The notes below the pieces were generated by a model. That model saw nothing but the letters and a program-made list of their open reading frames with translations. It did not search any database and had not been told where the DNA came from. From assembly GCA_011043895.1 (NCBI GenBank), contig DRBZ01000042.1:1-6325 (forward strand): a stretch of DNA of 6,325 nucleotides, written 5' to 3'. This document shows, in pieces, positions 1-6,320 of this stretch; position 1 is the first letter of the stretch; every line of letters starts with the position of its first letter. Source of the DNA: Candidatus Cloacimonadota bacterium (GTDB lineage Bacteria > Cloacimonadota > Cloacimonadia > JGIOTU-2). A program made the translations under genes and the position numbers.

Positions 1-7
1 ACCAAAC

Positions 8-79
8 AACACATTTTTTTCTGGAAAACTCTCCCTTAACCCCTTGAAGTGAGGAGAGTTTTCCAGAAAAAAATGTGTT
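8..79. repeat. 27-bp perfect inverted repeat (long hairpin)
   Basis: Bases 8-34 are exactly the reverse complement of bases 53-79, leaving an 18-base loop at 35-52. Each arm has an AT-rich outer part with a run of seven T (left) or seven A (right), and an inner part containing CTGGAAAAC / GTTTTCCAG. In both orientations the T-run is on the 5' arm and the A-run on the 3' arm, so no U-tract follows the stem and this is not a textbook Rho-independent terminator. A transcript of either strand would fold into a very stable hairpin. It could be a miniature (MITE-like) palindromic element, a dispersed intergenic repeat, or a transcript-end structure. No clear target-site duplication is seen at its borders. 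Confidence 0.9.
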
Positions 80-180
80 TACAGGCAGTTATTAAAATCC
101 ACACTAAACGTCGAAGAACCAAAAAAGTTGACAGTACCATATTTCTCAAACTTTTCGCATGATCCAACCTTTAAAACCAT
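79..180 (-). CDS. possible 33-residue small ORF or gene remnant, unknown function
   Basis: An ATG at 180 opens a 33-codon frame ending in TAA at 79-81. The peptide starts MVLKVGSCEKFEKYG and ends FSVDFNNCL. The same frame is open upstream to a TAG at 253-255, adding about 24 codons (PWFKKPRAIGEKVDSFR just before the ATG) but no earlier ATG. The composition reads like real coding sequence: lysine, glutamate, glycine and aromatic residues with little low complexity. No good Shine-Dalgarno site precedes the ATG; only a weak CAGG abuts it. The stop codon touches the right arm of the 27-bp palindrome. I do not recognise the peptide. It may be a small gene, the tail of a decayed gene, or the translated face of a dispersed repeat; the first two are not separable here. 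Confidence 0.25.
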   Translation of the reverse strand: MVLKVGSCEKFEKYGTVNFFGSSTFSVDFNNCL

Positions 181-229
181 CCTGAAACTATCAACCTTTT
201 CCCCTATGGCCCGCGGCTTCTTGAACCAT

Positions 230-271
230 GGATTAGTCCCGAGCTCTCGTTTCTATACTCTGGACTAATCC
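230..271 (-). terminator. stem-loop just downstream of the operon's last stop codon, possible 3'-end structure
   Basis: GGATTAGTCC (230-239) and GGACTAATCC (262-271) form a 10-bp perfect stem around a 22-base loop, which itself contains the palindrome GAGCTC. In the direction of transcription the stem begins 8 bases after the TAA of the 1069-codon gene, the usual place for a transcript-end hairpin. No run of U follows it, so intrinsic termination is unproven. A role in protecting the mRNA 3' end, or chance membership of a dispersed repeat, is equally possible. Confidence 0.35.
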
Positions 272-279
272 TTTATTTG

Positions 280-3200
280 TTAGGCAAAACGCTCTTCATC
301 AGGAGCATCATGTTTTTTGTCAGGTTCCTCCACTTCAAACAGATTGAAATCTTCCTCTTTCAGCAAACTTTGTTCAATTAAAGTTTGTTTAAGGGCTATA
401 ATTATTTCACGCGTTATTTTGATTGCGTCTTTGAGAATCTCAAAATTGACAGGATTGTTTATACCGTCTTTAGGTAGGGTTGGTTTTATATATTCTGACA
501 CTGGATATCCATAGAGACCAAATAAGCTATCTTTTATAATGTTGGTGACTTTTTCATTTTGCACTTGTTTTTCAGTCTTTTTTTCTAAAGAACTTCCGAA
601 TCGCTGATTATAAGCCTTCATATATTCTTTGCATTTTATTAGTAGATTCTTTTTTTCATCGGATGGATTATATAAATAAGAGGGTATTTCCTTATCAATA
701 TCATATCCTTCAAGATATTCTATTATTGGATTGAGATTAATACCTAAAATCAACCATATTTGCTGAAGTAAAAATATATCTGTGATTGAAGTAAGCAATA
801 ATGCTCCGAGACGATGTTGGGCTACAATATTTGCGTAAAATTCATCATAAAAATCAACATGCCAATGGTTATAATGTTTTTTGGGATCAAAGTAATATTT
901 TGTATCTCTCACCACTGCTGCTGTTAATTTTAGTATTTGTTTGGGAAATTGAAACCTGACTTCTAAATAGATTATTCTTTCATCTTTTTCTTTGGTTTTG
1001 TTTTTAGTGACTAGAAAATGGTTTTCTCCATCAATTATTTCCCATTCCTGACCTTCTTTTTTCTTAACAGCAATAGATTCCATAGACAAAGTCATATTTT
1101 CTGCCTGAAAACTCTCTCTTATTATTTCTGGCACAACATTTTTATCTATGGAATTTAACTGATTTACAATGTCTTCAGCATGACTTATCCGGAACAAGAA
1201 CAAACCGTCTTTGGAGAATACTTTTCTTATGGCTCTCATGGCACGAAGATATATCATTGGCGAGGCAAATGTGATGTACTTTGGTGATGTCAATAAAATT
1301 GCCAAGAGTGCAATATGGCTTCGTTGCCAGTCTTGTAACTCTGTATGCCGATCTGAAGAAGAGAAATGCGGCAATCCTATCATTATTTTTTCTGCTTTTT
1401 TATAAGCCTCCATTTCATCGATAGTATTGAATGCTTCGTCTTTGATGGTTTTAGAACAAAAACTCTTTACGTTTTCCATCACAGCATCAATCTTTTCTTT
1501 AATAATCCATTCAAAAACAACCATTTTTCGCTGGATGTTTGATTTTTCTTGCTCATTTGTATAACAAATCATGACTACACGTGGTAAACGCTTATAGTGA
1601 ATATTGAGCTTACCGGATTCATTCTTTGAAACCAAAAAATCATATCTTTTACTCAATGCAATATTCTTTATTCTCTCTTTGCCCTTTTTGGTTTTTATAT
1701 ATTTTTTCAAGGCATCATGTAATTTCTTAGGAACCAACCATCTCTGAATCAAGGGGCCAAAACTTAAATCAATATTTATACCTTGTCGATGTGTATCGTG
1801 CGGTTGTTTTCTCCCTCCCCATATATACGAACCTGCTCCAATTCTGAAATTTTCTAAGTTTCTCCGAAGGTGCCCATGGCTCTTCTCATTTTTCTCAACA
1901 CCTAAAAAACGAAGCCCTTGTCTTAATATCTGAGAAGCTATGTATATCTGCGCCTGCGCAGTAAGACGAACACCGTAGAGCAATCTATCTTCTTTGTTAA
2001 GATTTACACATCCTGTAATATCTTCGAATTTTGGAGTTATTACAGGATAATATGGAAGGTAGTCCTTATGCCAGTTCATGAATTCTACGTCATCATCCAG
2101 CTTGTCAATCTGTCGAACATAAAACTTTTCTTTATTAAGGTTTTCTGCTTTAACTATAGGTGCACCTAATTTCTCTTTAAAAGTGTTACATGCAACACTC
2201 TCCACCTCCACATTTTCCAGCAATACTTTGGTTGGGATATCTCTAAATTCCTTTAGCAATCCCACTTCCTTATAATAAATGGAAGACAGCCACTTTGGCA
2301 CACTAAAAAATAGATTTGCAGTTGCTGCTGGTATTTGCTGACTTGACAAAGCCTTCCATAACTGGACAGCCATGTAGCCATTGATATTTCGATAAATAGG
2401 ATAAATGACATTGCAAAACGCTGTCATTACAGTTCGAGCCATTAGATCGAATATATAGGCCCACAATGCTCCAATATATGCAAATGCACTTGGCAATCCC
2501 ATAATAATACCTGGGGATGTAACCTGATTGGCAAAAAAATACTTTGTGTTAACTCTATCGCAGAATTCTTCTTCAAGTAGGATAAGATTATCAATCCAAT
2601 TCTGCCAAATCTTTAATCTTTTATCAGTAATAGAGAATGGAACTACCTCAAATAACTCATTTATTTTCTTATGTACCGTATCCAATAATTTGTCACTCTC
2701 CACATTTTGGGAGATGAATTTCTGATCTTTAAAGATATCAAGTGATGCATCATGATATATTTTTTCTGTAGAGCCAAATTTACAGATCGGCGAGAGTAGA
2801 TGAGGAGGCCAGTTATTTGTCCATGAGCCTCCATAGAAGGGGAGGAATAAATTTTCATCTGTAAATGGTCTATATTGATCTTGCAGTATGTTTTCAATTT
2901 GGGAAACATCAAGCAGATCACGTAAACTTTTCAGCACAAAAGGGAGTTTTTCAAATTCGCGGAAATAAACCTTTGATCCGGTTACTTCCTTTCTGTATTC
3001 ATTAGAAGTCCATAGTGAGGCTGCCAAAAAACCCGTTTGCGCAGTATCGATTATAATTTTTTTACTTTTACTCTTATATTTTTTCTTGCTAAACAACTCT
3101 TTAGCCTTTTCATTAACTTGGCCAGGCAATATGATGGCCGTTCCATGTCTTGTTTCAGCTAAAGTTTTAGCCATTTCATATAAAGAGTGATATGAAACAT

Positions 3201-3489
3201 CATACAGTGCTTCAATGGCTTGTTTTACAGTGCCGCAGTCAAATGGTTTCCACTTTTCTTTCCTCGGAGCCAGCAGAGAAGGAGAAATGCCATAATTATA
3301 AAAATAGAAAGCCTCTTTAAGAAGAGATGAGGCATCATTGATACCACATTCTCTTAGTTGACAAGGTATACTTTCCTCCAGAGGATACCATTTGACATAG
3401 TTGATATTTCCTGCGGCATCTTTATCAGTAGGTATCCACCTGAATGTTATTCTATTTCTGTTTGAGCTACTACTGCCTTTTTTTGCCAT
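280..3489 (-). CDS. large MepA-like (peptidase M74, LAS family) metallopeptidase-domain protein
   Basis: 1069 residues, ATG start at 3489 chosen because GAAGGG lies 6 bases upstream; stop TAA at 280-282. Residues about 500-885 resemble penicillin-insensitive murein endopeptidase MepA, a zinc enzyme that cuts D-alanyl-meso-diaminopimelate cross-links. Seen: a helix before motif 1 (RLTAQAQIYIASQILRQGL, 508-526), IGAGSYIWGG (550-559), PHDTHRQGINID (563-574), WQRSHIALL (721-729), and HYNHWHVDFY (872-881). H564, H567, D574 and H872, H875, H877 match the MepA HxxHx6D and HxxHxH patterns. MepA has about 274 residues; this protein is nearly four times longer, with extra sequence between the motifs. 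Residues 1-480 match nothing I recognise. Hydrophobic stretches occur near 328-365 and 893-917. There is no signal peptide, although MepA is periplasmic, so delivery would need lysis, a phage-like particle or another route. It is the second gene of the pair, 21 bases behind the upstream gene. The domain call is strong; substrate and biological role are inferred. Confidence 0.95.
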   Translation of the reverse strand: MAKKGSSSSNRNRITFRWIPTDKDAAGNINYVKWYPLEESIPCQLRECGINDASSLLKEAFYFYNYGISPSLLAPRKEKWKPFDCGTVKQAIEALYDVSYHSLYEMAKTLAETRHGTAIILPGQVNEKAKELFSKKKYKSKSKKIIIDTAQTGFLAASLWTSNEYRKEVTGSKVYFREFEKLPFVLKSLRDLLDVSQIENILQDQYRPFTDENLFLPFYGGSWTNNWPPHLLSPICKFGSTEKIYHDASLDIFKDQKFISQNVESDKLLDTVHKKINELFEVVPFSITDKRLKIWQNWIDNLILLEEEFCDRVNTKYFFANQVTSPGIIMGLPSAFAYIGALWAYIFDLMARTVMTAFCNVIYPIYRNINGYMAVQLWKALSSQQIPAATANLFFSVPKWLSSIYYKEVGLLKEFRDIPTKVLLENVEVESVACNTFKEKLGAPIVKAENLNKEKFYVRQIDKLDDDVEFMNWHKDYLPYYPVITPKFEDITGCVNLNKEDRLLYGVRLTAQAQIYIASQILRQGLRFLGVEKNEKSHGHLRRNLENFRIGAGSYIWGGRKQPHDTHRQGINIDLSFGPLIQRWLVPKKLHDALKKYIKTKKGKERIKNIALSKRYDFLVSKNESGKLNIHYKRLPRVVMICYTNEQEKSNIQRKMVVFEWIIKEKIDAVMENVKSFCSKTIKDEAFNTIDEMEAYKKAEKIMIGLPHFSSSDRHTELQDWQRSHIALLAILLTSPKYITFASPMIYLRAMRAIRKVFSKDGLFLFRISHAEDIVNQLNSIDKNVVPEIIRESFQAENMTLSMESIAVKKKEGQEWEIIDGENHFLVTKNKTKEKDERIIYLEVRFQFPKQILKLTAAVVRDTKYYFDPKKHYNHWHVDFYDEFYANIVAQHRLGALLLTSITDIFLLQQIWLILGINLNPIIEYLEGYDIDKEIPSYLYNPSDEKKNLLIKCKEYMKAYNQRFGSSLEKKTEKQVQNEKVTNIIKDSLFGLYGYPVSEYIKPTLPKDGINNPVNFEILKDAIKITREIIIALKQTLIEQSLLKEEDFNLFEVEEPDKKHDAPDEERFA
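835..1992 (-). other. MepA/LAS metallopeptidase domain with two large insertions
   Basis: Domain within the 1069-residue protein, about residues 500-885. Motif 1 (bases 1768-1800) gives H564, H567 and D574; motif 2 (bases 859-876) gives H872, H875 and H877. In E. coli MepA the corresponding residues are, from memory, H110, H113, D120 and H206, H209, H211, with zinc held by H113, D120 and H211. By that correspondence H567, D574 and H877 would bind zinc here. The central helix WQRSHIALL...SPKYITFASPMI (721-746) lines up with the MepA segment that reads [20 protein letters not shown]. Relative to MepA there seem to be about 100 extra residues on each side of that helix. Confidence 0.82.
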
Positions 3490-3495
3490 AACTAA

Positions 3496-3501
3496 CCCTT
3501 C
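3496..3501 (-). promoter_or_regulatory. Shine-Dalgarno site for the 1069-codon gene
   Basis: GAAGGG, read on the minus strand, sits 6 bases before the ATG at 3489, in the 21-base gap between the two genes. It supports this start and independent ribosome entry on a shared transcript. No promoter-like sequence fits in the gap, which argues for one operon. Confidence 0.7.
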
Positions 3502-3510
3502 AGGAATTTC

Positions 3511-6303
3511 TTACTCTTCAAAATCCGGCAATTCATTATCCTGCTGGAGATGAACAAGAGATGTTGGTACCCGCACTTCCCACGGTCCGCCGACCAGTTT
3601 TGCTCCAATGTAGTAACGGGTATATCCGTTGGTTTCACCATCGTAGGGTTCGGTGAGGGTGAGATGTTCTGTATCCTGAACCTCGGCGATGATATAGCGT
3701 TTACGTTCGATGTAAATTTCATGTTCGGCATCGGTTTCTTCAAATTTTGTATTCGTCCCGATGACTTGATTACTGCCGTGCTCCACAGAGATCGTTCCTT
3801 CGGATTTTTCTACATAGGCACCCTCTTGCTGTTGTATCTCTTCAACCATTGAAACATACAAGGGATCGTCGATTGTAGGCGCTTCACCGCCGTTCCAGAC
3901 TTCTCCTGTGGAAATGTAATTAATAATCGTATCAGCCCATTCCTGCCCTTGTCGTACCGGTACAGTCACACGAACCGCACCTGCTTTAAGAAACTTCTCA
4001 AACAGCGGGTCCACATCCTGGATGTTAGTGATCTTATCAATCCAGGTCGGCCCCTCCTTCCAGCCAGCCTGCCTTTTACCCCAGAAATACGGATAAAAGA
4101 GGTAGGTCATAAGAGGCCATTCAAATGCCTGCTCGAAGAATCGAATAAGACGGTCTTCTACTTTTGCCTCTGCAAAGTTAATTCCCGGGTATTGACCCAA
4201 CGAGTCCGTCTGCATGGCATTGAAAAGTGTAAAGTCCTGTCCCGTAAGCATAGAAATCGCCAATTTTTTAAGCTCGGTTTCAATGATTTCCTGATTCTGA
4301 CCGGGATTTCTGCCAGAGATACTAACCCCTTCCTGAATCGCGGCAGCGGCAAGCTTTTCCTCATAGTCAGCTTTTTGTTTGTAGTACGCCTGTGTGATGG
4401 ATTCGTAGATCTTGAGTTGCCATTGTTCCAAAAACTCTTTAGTTCGTTGACAGAACAAGCTAACGTTCAGTACATATCCACCAGTCCCAATTACCTCTAT
4501 GGATATAGGAATTCCTGGTTGAGAATCTCCCGTTCTTTCTCCTTTTTCTCCTATATAAATACCACTTCTAAGAAGCCATACCGTTTGATCTATTTTACAA
4601 AGCGGGTGTACATATCCTCCTGTATCAATATAATAGGCTAACTCTCCACAATTAATAGAACTACCTCTTGCGATTATAGCAATTGCCTGATAGCCTTCCG
4701 GAATAGGAATTGTATTGCTTTCGTATATACTTGACGCTCCTTCACCAGTACTTTCTGCTTCTTTTGAAAAAGCGTAGCCTTTACTAATAAATTGTTCCGG
4801 TGGCGTTTCTACGCCTGAAACTTCATACATGGAAACCCAGGCCATGTAATTTTCAGGAGTAATATCAGATGGTTGAAGCGGATGTATGTCCATATCCGAA
4901 TCAAAGCACGGGAATCCATTATTTACACATGCAGTAGGCGGCATTGGTTCTTCTATGTCACCAGTTTCCCGATGTGTCAAAGCATAAAGGTAAAATGCGG
5001 CAGGCTCGGGAATGATAAAATCAAAGAAAAGACGTTCCCCGTAGCTGATGACTTGCGCTTCGTAGATCTTGTCCACCCACCGATAGATGCCGATCGCATG
5101 ATCAGGCTGACCTTTGTTATCAAAGCCGTGGGTGTTGGTCTCTTCAAACTCCTCGATGGTCTTTTCCACCCTGACCTTACGGACCTTCTCCTCCAACCGG
5201 CTAAGCGATTTCTGGGTAACATCCCTGGCATAACTGACTGATGTCTTTTTGGCCTGTTCCTTGGCATGGTCATAGGAATATCCCGCTTTTGCCTCAATAT
5301 CGACCGTAGGAGTATCGTACTTGACCGTAACACCTGCATTTGCTTTATGCTCTTCCTTTATGGTCTCGGAGGCCTCGCGCTTCAGTTCAAACCGATCCGT
5401 GCTCTGGAGGTCCTTTTCTGTTAGCGCTTTGCGTTCCTCTTCGTAGGTCAGTTCTTCTTCTAAGCGGCGAAGACGCCGGTGGACCCGCTCTTTGTATTCA
5501 CCTCTGAGCACATTCTCGATGTGCGCGATTTCGCCATCCTCATACCGCAAAAGAGTCTGCCGGACACTGTTATATTCGCCAATTCCTACAGGTTTAACAT
5601 GGCAGTGCAGATCCGGAACTCGATTCAATTCAAGTTCTCCCGGTAACCATGGAGAAACTTCGATTCCGGGCAAGAACTCGAAGCTGCTCATGCCAAGACG
5701 AATGAGCCTTCTTCTCTGGGGCGGAACAAAGAGCTGCGCACCTATGCGAGCGAGTTCTTCCTGAAGGACATTCATCACCTGAGGTGCTGGATCCTGCGTG
5801 AGGTCATAACCAAGTTCTTGTATTGCTTGCCTGGTTGTTTCATTGAGGCGGCCAATCCTTTCCTGGCTGAGCGTCCAGGGCTTCCATTCCTCCGTAACGG
5901 CAGGAAGTTCAGCCTGCTTCAGAGAACGAGAGGAGGTCAGTTTCAGCAATTCTTCTATTGCAGATTTGATTTCAGTAATTTTTGCTTCTTTTGCTTGACG
6001 CTTTTCTGCCTCAAGCTTGCCCACTAGCTCAGGAATGGTTTCCTTTGTTAGATCAAAACCGCGTTCCTTACAAAAGGCTCGGGTGGAAGCACTCAGATGA
6101 TTGATTTCATCTTTTGTCAGGACAGGGTATATCTCTACAGATGGAGACGGAGGCTGAACATAGTCATCGGGCCTCAAATGATCCAGTTCCTCAATGGCTG
6201 TTTTCAGTGCGGCACGCTTTTCGTGCAATCTTTGGAGTTCTTCTTCACGCTCTTTGTTCTGGTCAGAGGGAGTTTTCGCCTCATTTTTTTTCGCCGGCGG
6301 CAA
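3511..6303 (-). CDS. large uncharacterised phage/particle-like structural protein, 5' end possibly beyond the window
   Basis: 930 residues from a TTG at 6303; stop TAA at 3511-3513. The frame stays open past this TTG to the window edge (LPTDIFP precedes it) and no Shine-Dalgarno site is visible, so the true start may lie outside. No signal peptide or clear membrane segment. Layout: charged helix (12-45); degenerate repeat (61-100 and 144-183, both with TR and DLT); VRQTLLRYEDGEIAHIENVL (247-266); coiled-coil-like charged stretch (265-320, 366-390); HGFDN (392-396), YRWVDKIYEAQV (407-418) and PEPAAF (432-437); beta-rich module (about 455-620); YPYFWGKR (737-744) and FLKAGAVRVTVPVRQG (771-786); phage-tail-like module (835-900); PWEVRVPTSLVHLQ near the end (907-920). 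The PEPAAF and YPYFW signatures recall, from memory only, large unnamed proteins in diverse Gram-negative bacteria. A structural, particle-associated role is inferred from the C-terminal module and the murein hydrolase partner downstream. It is not an enzyme I recognise. Confidence 0.93.
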   Translation of the reverse strand: MPPAKKNEAKTPSDQNKEREEELQRLHEKRAALKTAIEELDHLRPDDYVQPPSPSVEIYPVLTKDEINHLSASTRAFCKERGFDLTKETIPELVGKLEAEKRQAKEAKITEIKSAIEELLKLTSSRSLKQAELPAVTEEWKPWTLSQERIGRLNETTRQAIQELGYDLTQDPAPQVMNVLQEELARIGAQLFVPPQRRRLIRLGMSSFEFLPGIEVSPWLPGELELNRVPDLHCHVKPVGIGEYNSVRQTLLRYEDGEIAHIENVLRGEYKERVHRRLRRLEEELTYEEERKALTEKDLQSTDRFELKREASETIKEEHKANAGVTVKYDTPTVDIEAKAGYSYDHAKEQAKKTSVSYARDVTQKSLSRLEEKVRKVRVEKTIEEFEETNTHGFDNKGQPDHAIGIYRWVDKIYEAQVISYGERLFFDFIIPEPAAFYLYALTHRETGDIEEPMPPTACVNNGFPCFDSDMDIHPLQPSDITPENYMAWVSMYEVSGVETPPEQFISKGYAFSKEAESTGEGASSIYESNTIPIPEGYQAIAIIARGSSINCGELAYYIDTGGYVHPLCKIDQTVWLLRSGIYIGEKGERTGDSQPGIPISIEVIGTGGYVLNVSLFCQRTKEFLEQWQLKIYESITQAYYKQKADYEEKLAAAAIQEGVSISGRNPGQNQEIIETELKKLAISMLTGQDFTLFNAMQTDSLGQYPGINFAEAKVEDRLIRFFEQAFEWPLMTYLFYPYFWGKRQAGWKEGPTWIDKITNIQDVDPLFEKFLKAGAVRVTVPVRQGQEWADTIINYISTGEVWNGGEAPTIDDPLYVSMVEEIQQQEGAYVEKSEGTISVEHGSNQVIGTNTKFEETDAEHEIYIERKRYIIAEVQDTEHLTLTEPYDGETNGYTRYYIGAKLVGGPWEVRVPTSLVHLQQDNELPDFEE
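3604..3801 (-). other. phage-tail-like C-terminal beta module
   Basis: Residues about 835-900 of the 930-residue protein read EGTISVEHGSNQVIGTNTKF...ERKRYIIAEVQDTEHLTL...YIG. This follows the pattern of small beta modules in phage tail and fibre proteins: G-T-V-S-V, a short loop, G-S/T-N-T-x-F, then Y-x-I-x-x-V-x-x-x-x-x-L-T-L-T-E-P-Y. The likeness is by eye. It suggests a structural or attachment role at the end of the protein. Confidence 0.6.
4440..4960 (-). other. AT-richer internal module of the 930-residue protein
   Basis: This stretch encodes about residues 449-621, rich in short beta-prone runs (IPIPEGYQAIAIIARG, YYIDTGGYVHPL, ISIEVIGTGGYVLNVSLF). Counting whole 60-base rows, 4561-4620, 4621-4680 and 4681-4740 contain about 43%, 33% and 43% G+C, against about 53-55% for rows 5521-5580 and 5881-5940 in the same gene. 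A beta-sandwich-like exchangeable module with its own history fits, but the fold is a guess. Confidence 0.5.
5755..6123 (-). repeat. degenerate protein-level tandem repeat near the N-terminus
   Basis: Residues 61-100 (bases 6004-6123) and 144-183 (bases 5755-5874) align without gaps: VLTKDEINHLSASTRAF... against TLSQERIGRLNETTRQA..., then GFDLT against GYDLT, each followed by a helix with V, L and E at matching places. The spacing is 83 residues. Each unit looks like a small helical domain with a G-[FY]-D-L-T turn. The DNA copies have diverged, so the duplication is old. Confidence 0.7.
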
Positions 6304-6320
6304 CGGAAAAATGTCCGTTG
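6301..6320. other. 7-bp hairpin over the proposed TTG start
   Basis: CAACGGA (6301-6307) and TCCGTTG (6314-6320) are perfect inverted repeats around a 6-base loop. The TTG read as the start of the 930-codon frame is the 3' end of this stem on the transcript. It may mask that codon or be incidental; the open frame through it suggests it simply lies within coding sequence. Confidence 0.4.

Noticed and set aside
8..79. Reading the palindrome as a Rho-independent terminator
   Set aside because: In both orientations the 3' arm ends in an A-run rather than being followed by a U-run.
128..163. TTGACA resembling a -35 box on the plus strand
   Set aside because: No acceptable -10 hexamer lies 16-18 bases downstream, and no gene in that direction follows within the window.
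2661..2921. 86-codon frame on the minus strand inside the peptidase gene
   Set aside because: It sits out of frame within a continuous 1069-codon gene and has no supporting start signal or recognisable sequence.
3058..3087. Lysine-rich stretch SKKKYKSKSKK resembling a nuclear localisation signal
   Set aside because: Short basic runs are common in AT-rich bacterial genes, and nothing else here supports an effector aimed at eukaryotic nuclei.
3949..4641. 230-codon open frame on the plus strand
   Set aside because: It lies wholly antisense to the 930-codon gene and its peptide has no recognisable domain or ribosome binding site. The opposite strand is clearly coding, so this is a shadow frame.
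5599..5613. DLHCH in the structural protein as a metal-binding site
   Set aside because: An isolated HxH without partner acidic or histidine residues in a recognisable pattern is not enough to propose metal binding.
4873..5764. Open frames of 122 and 90 codons on the plus strand and 120 codons in another minus frame
   Set aside because: All overlap the conserved-looking coding frame of the large structural gene and encode arginine/serine-rich, low-sense peptides typical of shadow frames.
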